Part shown: positions 16,149 to 25,257 of the stretch, piece after piece
Position numbering within the stretch: the stretch's first letter is position 1
Layout: the number at the start of each line of letters is the position of its first letter
Assembly (NCBI GenBank): GCA_963620595.1
Contig: CAVFAY010000008.1
Location: forward strand, 1-64,000
DNA: 64,000 nucleotides
Reading direction: 5' to 3'
DNA from: Butyricicoccus_A sp963620595
GTDB taxonomy: Bacteria > Bacillota > Clostridia > Oscillospirales > Butyricicoccaceae
Notes under the pieces: model-generated
What the model was told of the DNA's origin: nothing
Database searches by the model: none
Seen by the model: only the letters and a program-made list of their open reading frames with translations
Position numbers and translations under genes: made by a program

Positions 16149-16997
16149 ATGGCGAAAAAAGGATTGATTTTGGAAGGCGGCGCGATGCGAGGACTATTTA
16201 CCGCTGGAGTAATGGACGTTCTCATGGAAAATAATATCACCTTTGATGGCGCTATTGGCGTCTCAGCGGGTGCTGTATTTGGCTGTAATTACAAATCACA
16301 CCAAATTGGCCGCGTGCTGCGCTATAACACAAAATTCTGTAAAGATCCGCGATACGCCAGCTTTCGCTCTCTGCTGAAAACCGGCGATTTATATGGCGCA
16401 GAATTCTGCTACCATGAACTTCCAAACAAATTAGATCCGTTTGACACAGACACATATAAAAAAAATCCGATGGAGTTTTATGTGGTCTGCACAGACTTGA
16501 AAACCGGCAAGCCGGTCTATCACAATTGTCTGACCGGAGATGAGACGGATATTACCTGGATGCGTGCTTCCGCTTCCATGCCAATGGTATCTCGTATCGT
16601 AGAAGTCAATGGCTACCAGTTGTTAGACGGCGGTATTGCTGATTCGATTCCGATTCGTAAATTTCAGGAGCTGGGATATAACAAAAACGTCATCGTTTTG
16701 ACCCAGCCTTTGGATTACATCAAGCATAAAAACAAGATACTCCCTCTGCTTCGGATCGCACTGCGCAAATATCCAGAAGTGATTCACGCGCTGGAAGTGC
16801 GGCACAATATGTACAATCAGACTACCGCCTATGTCCGTTTGCTTGAACAACAGGGCGATGTCTGTGTCATTCGTCCGGAGGCATCGCTCAATATCAAGCA
16901 GGTAGAGCATGATCCGGCAGAACTCAAGCGCGTCTATGACCTTGGCAGAAAGGCCGGAGAAGCAAAGCTCACAGAAGTACAAGCGTTTTTGGCTTAA
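16149..16997 (+). CDS. Patatin-like phospholipase / acyl hydrolase (RssA type)
   Basis: A 282-residue protein. I start it at ATG 16149, which places MAKKGLILEGGAMRGLFTAG at the N-terminus as in the family. It has the oxyanion hole GGAMRG, the nucleophile elbow GVSAG, and the catalytic Asp of the Ser-Asp dyad in LDGGIADSIP. These cytoplasmic or membrane-associated enzymes hydrolyse acyl esters of phospholipids; the true substrate is unknown. There is no signal peptide. It stands alone with its own promoter and shares a terminator with the convergent transporter operon. Confidence 0.9.
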   Translation: MAKKGLILEGGAMRGLFTAGVMDVLMENNITFDGAIGVSAGAVFGCNYKSHQIGRVLRYNTKFCKDPRYASFRSLLKTGDLYGAEFCYHELPNKLDPFDTDTYKKNPMEFYVVCTDLKTGKPVYHNCLTGDETDITWMRASASMPMVSRIVEVNGYQLLDGGIADSIPIRKFQELGYNKNVIVLTQPLDYIKHKNKILPLLRIALRKYPEVIHALEVRHNMYNQTTAYVRLLEQQGDVCVIRPEASLNIKQVEHDPAELKRVYDLGRKAGEAKLTEVQAFLA

Positions 16998-17000
16998 CAA

Positions 17001-17031
17001 AAAAGAAGGGACTTTCTGTCCCTTCTTTTTT
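17001..17031. terminator. Bidirectional terminator
   Basis: AAAAGAAGGGA and TCCCTTCTTTT form an 11-bp stem with A- and T-runs on both sides, between convergent genes. Confidence 0.85.
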
Positions 17032-17040
17032 GCCCCCAAT

Positions 17041-17787
17041 TTATCTCTGCACCTTTCGCAGAAATGCCTGCGTGCGCGGATTCTGTGGATTGTCAATGAC
17101 ATCTGCCGGCGCGCCTTCTTCTACGATGTATCCATCCGCCATAAAAATAACGCGATCAGATACCGCACGGGCAAAGTCAATTTCATGTGTTACAATGACC
17201 ATGGTCATTTTCTTTTCTGCCAGCTGACGCAGAATCTTTAAAACCTCCGTTGTCAGCTCCGGATCAAGTGCGGAGGTCGGTTCATCAAAAAACAGCATTT
17301 GCGGATGCATAGCCAGTGCACGCGCAATGGCAACACGCTGCTGCTGACCGCCGGAAAGCTGGCACGGGTAGGCATCTGCTTTGTCTGCCAAACCGACATC
17401 CTCCAGCAAGCTTTTTGCTTCCTCAATGACTGTATTTTTATTGCGCCTCTGCACATGAACCGGTGCATCAACCAGATTTTTCATGACAGAATAGTGCGGA
17501 AACAAATTGAAATTCTGAAATACTAAACCATAAAATTCCTTAATTTTTGCGAGCTGTTCTTTTCCGGCATATGTACCGTCTTTTACCGCCGCAGTGCCGC
17601 CATAGACTAAATCGCCGCCATTCATGGTCTCCAGCATTGTCGCACAGCGAAGCAATGTCGATTTACCAGAGCCAGACGGACCAATAATCGAAACAACTTC
17701 GCCCTCTTCTACACTCATAGAAATATCTTTTAACACTTCCAATTCCCCGAAATATTTTTTCAGGTGATTGATTTCCAGCAGTTTCAT
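17041..17787 (-). CDS. Polar amino-acid ABC transporter, ATP-binding protein
   Basis: This 248-residue ATPase starts at ATG 17787 behind AGGAGG. Walker A is GPSGSGKST, the signature is LSGGQQQRVAIARAL, Walker B is MLFFDEPTSALD, and the switch His is in VTHEIDFA. It is of the GlnQ/HisP type that drives uptake of polar amino acids. It lies 16 bases after the permease gene and closes the operon. A longer open frame to 17967 is an artefact because it overlaps the permease. Confidence 0.93.
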   Translation of the reverse strand: MKLLEINHLKKYFGELEVLKDISMSVEEGEVVSIIGPSGSGKSTLLRCATMLETMNGGDLVYGGTAAVKDGTYAGKEQLAKIKEFYGLVFQNFNLFPHYSVMKNLVDAPVHVQRRNKNTVIEEAKSLLEDVGLADKADAYPCQLSGGQQQRVAIARALAMHPQMLFFDEPTSALDPELTTEVLKILRQLAEKKMTMVIVTHEIDFARAVSDRVIFMADGYIVEEGAPADVIDNPQNPRTQAFLRKVQR

Positions 17788-17803
17788 CGTATCGCTTCCT
17801 CCT

Positions 17804-18457
17804 TTACTGGTAATAAGCGAGCTTGCGCTCCAAACGTTCCATAACGAATGCAACAACATAGTTAAATACGTAGTAGAACAGACCTGCAACGAACAGCGGT
17901 GCAATTGAAGCATCGGACGCTGCAACCTGCTTTGCCAGCGTAAACATCTCCGCATACGCCAGAACAAATGCCAGCGAGGTATCCTTTGTCAACGTGATGA
18001 TTTCATTGGTGACCGGCGGAAGCACATGCTTAACCATCTGTGGAAAAATGATCTTACAGAAGGTCTGCGTTTTGGTGTATCCCAAAACCTCTGCTGCTTC
18101 GTACTGTCCCTTTGGAATCGCCTGTATACCGGAACGATAGATCTCTGCAAAATATGCTGCATAGTTGATAGAGAATCCAACAATAGCGGCCCAGAATCGC
18201 CATGTATTCGAGACATTCATGCCAAATACATAATACGGGCCAAAGAATACTACGACTAACTGCAGCATCAGCGGTGTGCCGCGCAAGACAGAAATAATAA
18301 AGCTAAATATCATAGACAGCGGCTTAATCTTGGACATACGTCCAAAACATACCAGCAGACCGAGCGGCATAGAAAAAATCAATGTCAGGATGAACAGCAG
18401 CAGGGAGGAAGAAATACCCACGCCGATCTCCTGTACAACAGAAATAAAGTATTGCAT
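17804..18457 (-). CDS. Polar amino-acid ABC transporter, permease
   Basis: The 217-residue membrane protein has about five hydrophobic helices (LLLFILTLIFSMPLGLLVCF, MIFSFIISVLRGTPLMLQLV). It also has the HisM/GlnP-type EAA loop (YEAAEVLGYTKTQTFCKIIF PQ) that docks the ATPase. A single permease gene implies a homodimer. It follows the binding-protein gene after a hairpin and precedes the ATPase. Confidence 0.93.
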   Translation of the reverse strand: MQYFISVVQEIGVGISSSLLLFILTLIFSMPLGLLVCFGRMSKIKPLSMIFSFIISVLRGTPLMLQLVVVFFGPYYVFGMNVSNTWRFWAAIVGFSINYAAYFAEIYRSGIQAIPKGQYEAAEVLGYTKTQTFCKIIFPQMVKHVLPPVTNEIITLTKDTSLAFVLAYAEMFTLAKQVAASDASIAPLFVAGLFYYVFNYVVAFVMERLERKLAYYQ

Positions 18458-18484
18458 CGTGTGCCTTCTTTCTTATGATTGAAA

Positions 18485-18515
18485 TAAAAAGCGGCGGAAA
18501 TTGATTCTCCGCCGC
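18485..18515 (-). terminator. Intra-operon terminator / attenuating hairpin
   Basis: GCGGCGGA and TCCGCCGC form an 8-bp G/C stem followed on the minus strand by TTTTTA. It sits between the binding-protein and permease genes and would make the binding protein more abundant than the membrane parts. Confidence 0.75.
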
Positions 18516-18539
18516 TCTGTTAACAAAACCAAGCGAGTG

Positions 18540-19400
18540 TTACTGCTCGTCCAAGCACCAAGTCTCAGCTAAGAAACTATATGCACCGTTATCCTTTTCG
18601 GACCATTCCTTGACGATCTTGTCCAATGTACCGTCCTTTTCCAGTGCATCCAGTGCAGTCTGTACCTGATCGCACAGGGTGTCGTTGCCCTTCTTAAATC
18701 CAACGGCGTACTGCTCAGAGGAAATCTTCTCGTCTAAAATCGTGTACTTGTCTGCTCCACGGTTGGCAATCTGATAGTTTGCCACACCAACGTCCATTGC
18801 AATGGCATCGGCTGCGCCGGATTCCAGATCCATAAATGCGGTATTGTAATTGGATACCTGAACCAGTTGACCCAGCGAAGAAGCGATCTGCTTGCCGACA
18901 TCAGTCGCATCATCGCCCTGCAATGCTGCCAATGCGGAAGAATCTGCTTGTACATCCATGATAACGCCAGACAGACCTTCTATATTTGTAATATTGGAAT
19001 CCTTCTTGACAACAACGACCTGCGAGTTGTCAATATACGGTTTCGACCAAGTATAATCATCTTCACGACCGTTCATGGTAAAGCCATTCCAGATACAGTC
19101 AATCGAGCCACCGCTCAGTTCCATATCCTTGGAGTCCCAATCGATGGGCTGCTTGACTAGCTCCCAACCATAGTAGTCACAAACTGCCTGCGCCAGATCC
19201 AAGTCAAAGCCTTCGTAATCATCGCCGTTTTTATAGCCGTACGGCGGGAACTCTGCATCAAAACCAACCGTCAGTTGAGTGCGATCCTTCGGATCCGAGG
19301 ATGTTGTCTGCGCGTTGTTGTCAGACGAACCGCATCCTGCCATGAGACCAACACACATTACGCCAGCCATCAGCATAGCTGCAATCTTTTTCAGTTTCAT
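18540..19400 (-). CDS. Amino-acid ABC transporter substrate-binding lipoprotein
   Basis: This 286-residue protein starts at ATG 19400 behind TAGGAGAA. The signal sequence MKLKKIAAMLMAGVMCVGLM ends in a lipobox AGC, giving a membrane-anchored lipoprotein. The SBP_bac_3 fold follows: LTVGFDAEFPPYGYKNGDDY and YEGFDLDLAQAVCDYYG, then a second lobe with SGVIMDVQADSSALAAL. The FDAEFPP and GFDLDLA motifs are typical of polar or cystine-type binders; the exact ligand is not readable. It is the first gene of the three-gene importer. Confidence 0.92.
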   Translation of the reverse strand: MKLKKIAAMLMAGVMCVGLMAGCGSSDNNAQTTSSDPKDRTQLTVGFDAEFPPYGYKNGDDYEGFDLDLAQAVCDYYGWELVKQPIDWDSKDMELSGGSIDCIWNGFTMNGREDDYTWSKPYIDNSQVVVVKKDSNITNIEGLSGVIMDVQADSSALAALQGDDATDVGKQIASSLGQLVQVSNYNTAFMDLESGAADAIAMDVGVANYQIANRGADKYTILDEKISSEQYAVGFKKGNDTLCDQVQTALDALEKDGTLDKIVKEWSEKDNGAYSFLAETWCLDEQ

Positions 19401-19563
19401 ATTTTCTTTCTCCTAAAAGTTCATGATAGGCAAAACGCACGGGATTCCGTTATGCCAAGTACATGTTATATTTTATTCTTTTAGCATGATAAAGTCAATA
19501 TGTAATTGTAATTTTGCTTTAATATTTTATCAAAATACAGTTGTGTATCGGCAAAGTCTATCA

Positions 19564-20307
19564 TCAATCGTCACCCTCTAAGAAGATACTGCGGCAAATA
19601 CTTGCTGTCACCTGCATTTGTTCTTCATTGGTAATGCTTGCCATACCGTCTCCATCCTGCTGCCCATAGCTACCAAAATACGAATGATTTCCGCCACTGA
19701 TAACGGTTTGTGTATAGCTGGATGGTAAATTGGTTTTGTAATTTTTATACTTTTCCCGATTCATCACGCCGTCATTGCTGCCATAAATACACAAGGTTTT
19801 GAGTTTTGTCCGGTGCAGATCTACCGTAGAATACGAACCAAGTAGTACAAGTCCATCCAGCTGATCTGCGTGACGAGACGCATAAATCGCCGCCATTTCG
19901 CCGCCCAAAGAATGACCTCCGATATACCATTTATCAATCTCCGGAAATTTTTCTTGTAAACCATCCGCTGCCGTGATGTCCAGTACTGCGAGATTCAGCG
20001 GCATCTTTTCCAGCAAGCAAAGAAATCCCTGCTTGGCCAGCTCCTGCATGAGCGGCGCATAGGCTGTATACTCCACCTTCCCGCCGGGATAAAAAATCAA
20101 TGCCGCCTTTGGTTGTTGTGGAACAAACGCAATCGTCCGACTGTTAATGTGTTCTACCGTTACTTCTGGCTGCGCCAGCACTTCCTGTGCCTCTGATGTG
20201 GCATGATAATAATCATAAATGTATCTGCTCATGGAAATTACACAGATGATAATCAGGCTCAAGACCATCGCGTTCATCGGCCATAACAGCCGTCGTCTTT
20301 TTCTCAT
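19564..20307 (-). CDS. Membrane-anchored alpha/beta hydrolase
   Basis: A 247-residue protein with an N-terminal basic stretch and one membrane helix (AMVLSLIIICVISMSRYIY, about 13-31), so the enzyme faces outwards. The hydrolase fold has a nucleophile elbow GGHSLGGEMAA, a likely acid in YGSNDGVMN and a His in SGGNHSYFG. It belongs to the abhydrolase_5 group of carboxylesterase or dienelactone-hydrolase-like enzymes of uncertain substrate. It is a single gene, divergent from 20538. Confidence 0.85.
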   Translation of the reverse strand: MRKRRRLLWPMNAMVLSLIIICVISMSRYIYDYYHATSEAQEVLAQPEVTVEHINSRTIAFVPQQPKAALIFYPGGKVEYTAYAPLMQELAKQGFLCLLEKMPLNLAVLDITAADGLQEKFPEIDKWYIGGHSLGGEMAAIYASRHADQLDGLVLLGSYSTVDLHRTKLKTLCIYGSNDGVMNREKYKNYKTNLPSSYTQTVISGGNHSYFGSYGQQDGDGMASITNEEQMQVTASICRSIFLEGDD

Positions 20308-20537
20308 ATATATATGCTGTCTCCTCTTTACACCTATCTTTTGATATATAAAATTAGTTTACCACAGATCGTGCCACTTTTCCACAACTACCGTGCCATC
20401 TGCGTACTTTTTCGCAAATTCCCAACTATCCCTACAACTTCACACAAAAAAATGAGATTTTTTTCAAATCACCAGTGCATTTATCACAAAAATATGATAT
20501 GATATAGAAAATCAAGCGCAAAGGAGTTGTTTTTATC

Positions 20538-21449
20538 ATGGAAAACAATCTTTTTACCAATGCCCACATTCTGGCATGGCTTCAGTATTTTTCCGATCAG
20601 GCGGATGTTGATTTAGAGCGCGTCAAGATTCTAGATATTACTCGAAAGAATAAGAATCTGATTCCAACCGTAGAATCGCACCGTTCCACCCTTGTATTTA
20701 CCGAGGCTGGTCATCCAGATATCTTCTATCGCATGTTTAATGCAGGTTTGGGTGAATGTACGGTTGTCTACAATGAAGGCAGCGAGCCATCTGGCTCAAT
20801 CAAGCAGAATAAGGTCTATGATATGATGGATCGCGGCATCAATGCCTCTGCCGGTATGCTGATTCTCAATCCGAATGCCCGCAGCACATTCCGCTTCGGC
20901 ATGAGCAACCAGTCCTTTGCTTACGGCTCTGTTCGATATGTTGGCGCAGAGATCCGAGCTGTCCTTCTGAGTAAGATGCAGATTGATGTACAGAAGAATA
21001 TCTGTGTCATTTCCGGCGAGTCCATTGCTGTAGAAGCTGCCAATCTCGCAGCAGAAGGCACTGTCATCGCAGTCGAATACAACAAGCATGACAGAAAGAC
21101 TCTAGAGGACAACGTCAACCAGTTTGGCCTGAATAATGTCGCTATCGTTGATCATGTCGATGAAGAAACCTTAAAGGATCTTCCGATTCCCGATGTGACA
21201 ATGCTCGTTGCATCCGCCAGCATGGAGCAGGAAATGGCATGTCTGCTCAAGTTCAATCCAAATATGGAATTTGTCATCTATACCTTGGATTTTGGCGTTG
21301 CTGCCAGCATGTCCGATCTGTGTAAAAAGATGGGCATCATTGATGTAGAAATTATTCAGATTGCCGTTTCTCATCTCAATCACAAGCACAACTTTGAGAC
21401 TCAGCCTGCGCCATGGATCATTTCCGGCAAGGCCAATGGAGATGGCTGA
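20538..21449 (+). CDS. CbiT/CbiE-like methyltransferase homologue with degenerate SAM site
   Basis: This 303-residue protein starts at ATG 20538 behind AAAGGAG. The C-terminal half aligns in layout with precorrin-6B methylase CbiT (VRYVGAEIRAVLLSKM, then NLAAEGTVIAVEYNKHDRKT LEDNVNQFGLNNVAIVD). The glycine-rich SAM loop (usually DIGAGTGS) reads VISGESIAVEA, without the normal glycines. The N-terminal 130 residues could be a decayed CbiE-like domain (NAGLGECTVVYNEGSEP). No other cobalamin gene is nearby, so a role in corrin synthesis is doubtful; a different ligand or a regulatory role is possible. Confidence 0.6.
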   Translation: MENNLFTNAHILAWLQYFSDQADVDLERVKILDITRKNKNLIPTVESHRSTLVFTEAGHPDIFYRMFNAGLGECTVVYNEGSEPSGSIKQNKVYDMMDRGINASAGMLILNPNARSTFRFGMSNQSFAYGSVRYVGAEIRAVLLSKMQIDVQKNICVISGESIAVEAANLAAEGTVIAVEYNKHDRKTLEDNVNQFGLNNVAIVDHVDEETLKDLPIPDVTMLVASASMEQEMACLLKFNPNMEFVIYTLDFGVAASMSDLCKKMGIIDVEIIQIAVSHLNHKHNFETQPAPWIISGKANGDG

Positions 21450-21468
21450 TTTCCTTTAACAACAAATT

Positions 21469-21504
21469 AGGCAGAGCATGGTGTCTCCATACTCTGCCTT
21501 TTTA
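21469..21504. terminator. Bidirectional terminator
   Basis: AGGCAGAG-C-ATGG and CCAT-A-CTCTGCCT form a stem with one bulge, followed by TTTTTA. It lies between convergent genes. Confidence 0.8.
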
Positions 21505-22110
21505 TTATGCTTGTTTGAGCAGACGCGCAGCGTCTGCGTGCGCTTGCTCATATGTTTGAAAATGTACTGTATGAATCCCAAACTTCTTTGCCGCTTCGCA
21601 ATTGTCCTTTCTGTCGTCAATAAACAGACAGTTTTCTGCGGTCAGCCGATATTGTTCCAAGCAGGTCTGATAAATCGCCGGATCCGGCTTGAGAAGATGC
21701 ACATCACAGGAAAAAACACCACCGTCCATCTTTTCTAAGAACGTAAAGCTCTCCGGTACTTTCGCGATGATATATCGTGCATAATTGGACAGGAACAATA
21801 CGCGGAGTCCGCGCGCTTTCATCTCATCAATCCATGCATCTGCATAGGCATTTTTGATTAAGCTCGTGCCGATATTGTCATAAATGCGCTGAATATCTTT
21901 TCGGTACTGCGGAACACGGGCGAAAAATGCGTCCAACACCTGTTGCTCCGTCCATACACCGCGGTCTACTTCGTCCCATAATCCGCTTTTGAACATCACA
22001 TCGTCAATGACTTTGCGCTCGTTTGGATCGTCTATCATGCGGCACAGATATTCCTGCCACTGGAAATCTACCAGTACTGTCCCAATATCAAACAGAATGG
22101 TATGTATCAT
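21505..22110 (-). CDS. HAD-superfamily hydrolase (YihX-like phosphatase)
   Basis: 201 residues. Motif I is LFDIGTVLVDFQW (nucleophilic Asp, with Gly in place of the second Asp as in the YihX/epoxide-hydrolase branch). Motif II is LFLSNYA, motif III is the Lys in HLLKPDPAIY, and motif IV is FIDDRKDN. The cap lies between about 15 and 85. These enzymes dephosphorylate small sugar phosphates such as alpha-glucose-1-phosphate, but the substrate cannot be read here. It starts 28 bases after the activase stop and may belong to that transcript. Confidence 0.88.
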   Translation of the reverse strand: MIHTILFDIGTVLVDFQWQEYLCRMIDDPNERKVIDDVMFKSGLWDEVDRGVWTEQQVLDAFFARVPQYRKDIQRIYDNIGTSLIKNAYADAWIDEMKARGLRVLFLSNYARYIIAKVPESFTFLEKMDGGVFSCDVHLLKPDPAIYQTCLEQYRLTAENCLFIDDRKDNCEAAKKFGIHTVHFQTYEQAHADAARLLKQA

Positions 22111-22125
22111 CGTACACCTCCGATT

Positions 22126-23082
22126 TTATCGCTTTACTTCGCCTCGCTCACAGCGATTGCCCCAGCTATCAATCAGTTTGCCATCGCGGAAAACACAAAT
22201 AATCTCACAGTTATTCGGACAGCGACCACAACTCGCCTCTCTGGTATAGAATTCCATGTCTTCCATTGCAAAGTCAAATTCCTGACGTTTGTTGCTTCTG
22301 CGTGCCAGAATCGCCGACCCCAATGCGCCCATCAGATGACCATTCGGGTCTACGATAACCTCGCAGCCGAGCAGCTTTTCAAATGCGGCAACAACGCCTT
22401 GGTTCTTAGAAACGCCGCCCTGAAAGACAACTGGACTGGCAATCTTCTTGCCCTTGCCGACATTGTTCATATAGTTTGCAGCAACCGCGTTGCAAACACC
22501 TGCAATAATATCTTCGCGCGGATGACCCATCTGAATCTTATGTACCAAATCGCTTTCTGCGAATACTGTGCAACGAGCAGCAATCTGTGTCGGATGCTTG
22601 GATTTCAAAGCATAACCACCGATGTCCTCTACCTCAATACCCAAACGTTTTGCCTGGCTGGACAGGAAGGCACCTGTACCAGCAGCACACAGGGTATTCA
22701 TTGCATAGTCAACGGCCACACCGTTTTCTACTAAGATAATTTTTGAGTCCTGACCGCCGATCTCCAGAATCGTGCGTACCTCTGGATAAAACGTCGTTGT
22801 TCCGACAGCATGTGCGGTAATTTCATTCTTTACCATCGTTGCGCCAACGATAACACCGACCAGCTTACGAGCACTGCCCGTCGTGCCAGTTGCCACGACC
22901 TTGTACTGTTCTTTGTCGAATTGCTTTTCCAGCAGAGCCACCAATTTCTTGACCGCACCGATCGGATCACCCTGCGTCCAAATATACTCACTCGCCAGGA
23001 TATTGTTCTGCTTGTCTATAATTACGCCTTTGGTGGAAATAGAACCGACGTCGATTCCAAGATATGCATGTTGACGTTCCAT
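22126..23082 (-). CDS. 2-hydroxyacyl-CoA dehydratase activase (HgdC/BadF family)
   Basis: This 318-residue ASKHA-fold ATPase reads YLGIDVGSISTKGVIID (phosphate 1), EIGGQDSKIILV (phosphate 2) and FQGGVSKNQGVVAAFE (adenosine). Two conserved cysteines, in NTLCAAGTGAFL and AARCTVFAESD, bridge a [4Fe-4S] cluster between the two monomers. An extra C-terminal CGRCPNNC could hold another metal. Activases use ATP to fire single low-potential electrons into dehydratase-like partners. It is the third gene of a tight operon with the genes at 23086 and 24168, 3 bases from the first of these. Confidence 0.9.
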   Translation of the reverse strand: MERQHAYLGIDVGSISTKGVIIDKQNNILASEYIWTQGDPIGAVKKLVALLEKQFDKEQYKVVATGTTGSARKLVGVIVGATMVKNEITAHAVGTTTFYPEVRTILEIGGQDSKIILVENGVAVDYAMNTLCAAGTGAFLSSQAKRLGIEVEDIGGYALKSKHPTQIAARCTVFAESDLVHKIQMGHPREDIIAGVCNAVAANYMNNVGKGKKIASPVVFQGGVSKNQGVVAAFEKLLGCEVIVDPNGHLMGALGSAILARRSNKRQEFDFAMEDMEFYTREASCGRCPNNCEIICVFRDGKLIDSWGNRCERGEVKR

Positions 23083-23085
23083 CCG

Positions 23086-24171
23086 TTAAAATACATCCTT
23101 TCTCATTGCAATCATATCATAAAATGCTTCCAGTCTTGTCATAAGACCTGCTTCGCCGGTCTGCACGTCATAGGTCAGGTACAAAATTGGAATCTTTTCC
23201 TCTGCACCGATGGTCTGCAAGACCGGCATGACATCAATCTCTGGTGTGCATCCAGCTGACTTGACATGAATAATGCCATCAAATCCGCGGCGGGCATATT
23301 CTCTTGCCGCCCAGATATTCGCCGTAGAGGTCGGACCCATTTCATAGGTGCACAAGTCCTTGATTTTCGCATTCATATTTTTCTCACCTGGATAATGTAC
23401 CATACGATTGGATACGTTCATCCAGCGATGCACTTCTACGCCCATATCCGCTATGGTCTGTTCCAAATCTAAATTGGAGAACGGATCCATAACAGTGAAG
23501 AACTCACCGATAATGCCAACGCGCAGCGGTTCGGCCGGTTTTTCCAGTGGGGTATCACTGAATACTTTTTTTACATCTCGATAAATTCGGTCAATATCCT
23601 GTCGGGATTCTACGTGTTCAGTCTCCTCCAAAAATTGCTTGTATGCTTTTTTATAGGCGTCAGACTGGTCAAATCCACAATTTTGATAGTATTCGTCCGT
23701 CACTTTATCCACATATTCCAGCAGCTTGAGTGCATCCATGGCGCCGGGGATAATGCGCGTATACTTTACCTTCGGGTTAATGCGCTTGAGTACTTTCAGC
23801 ATATCTTTTTTCTTTCCTGTGCTGTACTCAGACAAATTGATAAAATCAAATTCATAACCAAGATCGCGAAGAATCTGTTCCTGCAACTCGCCATAGTAGC
23901 CAAGACGGCACAAACCATGCGACATCATCAGTGTATCTGCGCCCAAATCTAACGCTTCAATCATACATCCCAATGTACTCTTGAACGGTGTACAGACGGT
24001 ATCTGGACTGTATCGCGCGCCGATTTCCAGCGTATGCCGTGTCATTTTCGGCGGCATAATATACTTTTGTCCCATACAGACTTCAATAAAATAACGGATA
24101 ACGCCGCTATAATGGGCAATGCGCGGGAACATAATTTTTTTCTGGTTGGATGGAATTTCTACCGGTGTCAT
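23086..24171 (-). CDS. 2-hydroxyacyl-CoA dehydratase-like protein, subunit 1 (CoA-activase partner)
   Basis: The 361-residue protein belongs to the dehydratase D-component/double-cubane cluster superfamily. It has conserved-type cysteines in CTPFKSTLGCMIEALDLG and MSHGLCRLGYYGELQ, a middle domain starting RVGIIGEFFTVMDPFSNLDL, and IIHVKSAGCTPEIDVMPVLQ near the end. It ends with the same T-G-EAGL-TRLEAF motif as its upstream neighbour (TGEAGLMTRLEAFYD), so the two are related. The start overlaps the preceding stop (ATGA). The electron acceptor and substrate are unknown; such proteins are often part of one very long fused polypeptide (DUF2229 type). Confidence 0.8.
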   Translation of the reverse strand: MTPVEIPSNQKKIMFPRIAHYSGVIRYFIEVCMGQKYIMPPKMTRHTLEIGARYSPDTVCTPFKSTLGCMIEALDLGADTLMMSHGLCRLGYYGELQEQILRDLGYEFDFINLSEYSTGKKKDMLKVLKRINPKVKYTRIIPGAMDALKLLEYVDKVTDEYYQNCGFDQSDAYKKAYKQFLEETEHVESRQDIDRIYRDVKKVFSDTPLEKPAEPLRVGIIGEFFTVMDPFSNLDLEQTIADMGVEVHRWMNVSNRMVHYPGEKNMNAKIKDLCTYEMGPTSTANIWAAREYARRGFDGIIHVKSAGCTPEIDVMPVLQTIGAEEKIPILYLTYDVQTGEAGLMTRLEAFYDMIAMRKDVF

Positions 24172-25091
24172 AATGTTCCCTCCTTGAAGTGAATGATGTC
24201 TACAAAGCTCTCCAGACGCGTCTCTACACCAGCGGTGCCGCTCTGTGCATCCAGTGTCAAATTCAAAATCGGAACGCCCTTCATGCGGCGCTGAATCATC
24301 TCGTTAATCATGGAATCCGGACCACACGGGAAGGCACTGAGCAAAATGATGCCATCCACCTTCTTTTTATTTGCCATTAAGCTACCAACGATTTCCCGAC
24401 TCATCTCCCATTTGATGGTCGGCGAGATCGTTGTGCTTCGTTTGGATGCCGCTTCGCGTTCTGTAATATCTGCGCGAATTGGTGTGACATCCAGCTTGCG
24501 CAAAACATCCATAACCGGTTTTCCTAAGAACGGGTCTTCAATGACATAGCTGTGACCCGCAACAAGAATCTTGGTATTTTGAGATTTATATAGAGCTTCC
24601 TGTTCTGTCAGCAGTTTCTTCCATGTTCTCTGCTCGACGGCCTTTGCTGTCGCATAGGCTTTTTTGATTGTCTTTTTGTCAAAACCGAGCTGATTCCCCA
24701 TACCGTAAAAAGCAGATTTTTCATCTTGTTTTTGCAGAACATCCAGATTATATGTCAAAAATTTCTGTGGAACGTCACGGAATACATTTTTTACAATATC
24801 TGGCATTGCTTCAAACCGCACGCACATCATGTGCTTGTGTCCGAAATTGCTGACACGCGGCACAAGGATATAATCGCACTTGCCGACCAGTGCTTTTACA
24901 TGTCCCAGATAGATCTTCTCGGATAGACAGGCTTCATCGACACATAGTGCGGTGCCTTGATCTAAAATTTCTTTATCTGTCGTGCGACTGATCACAACTT
25001 CTGCGCCCAATTGCTGAAAAAATACCGTCCACAGCATGGAATACCTATGGTACAGCATGGCACGGGGCAGACCAATTTTTAAATTACTCAT
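24168..25091 (-). CDS. 2-hydroxyacyl-CoA dehydratase-like protein, subunit 2
   Basis: 307 residues. I prefer ATG 25091 with GTGGAAG upstream over a TTG at 25109. It begins MSNLKIGLPRAMLYHRYSML, as in the DUF2229 N-terminus. It has cysteines in CVDEACLSEKIYLGHV and LLSAFPCGPDSMINE, and the closing motif LDAQSGTAGVETRLESFVDI. With the next two genes it forms a split version of the activase/dehydratase megaprotein. A redox role with an iron-sulfur cluster is inferred from the family. Confidence 0.8.
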   Translation of the reverse strand: MSNLKIGLPRAMLYHRYSMLWTVFFQQLGAEVVISRTTDKEILDQGTALCVDEACLSEKIYLGHVKALVGKCDYILVPRVSNFGHKHMMCVRFEAMPDIVKNVFRDVPQKFLTYNLDVLQKQDEKSAFYGMGNQLGFDKKTIKKAYATAKAVEQRTWKKLLTEQEALYKSQNTKILVAGHSYVIEDPFLGKPVMDVLRKLDVTPIRADITEREAASKRSTTISPTIKWEMSREIVGSLMANKKKVDGIILLSAFPCGPDSMINEMIQRRMKGVPILNLTLDAQSGTAGVETRLESFVDIIHFKEGTL

Positions 25092-25210
25092 GTATTTGTC
25101 TTCCACCAACCTTTTGAATTTTTATATAAATTTCATTATATGCATATTGAAACAGCTTGTCAACTTCTCTTCTGTTAGAAGGAAATTTCGTGCATTTCTT
25201 GGAAATAAAT

Positions 25211-25248
25211 ACCAAAAAGTGTCTCTGAAAGCCATCAGAGACACTTTT
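25211..25248 (-). terminator. Terminator of the glycosyltransferase gene
   Basis: AAAAGTGTCTCTGA and TCAGAGACACTTTT form a 14-bp stem, with T-rich sequence on the minus side. Confidence 0.85.
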
Positions 25249-25257
25249 AATTGCTTA

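Noticed and set aside
17788..17967. 60-codon N-terminal extension of the ABC ATPase
   Set aside because: It overlaps the permease gene; ATG 17787 has AGGAGG and matches the family start.
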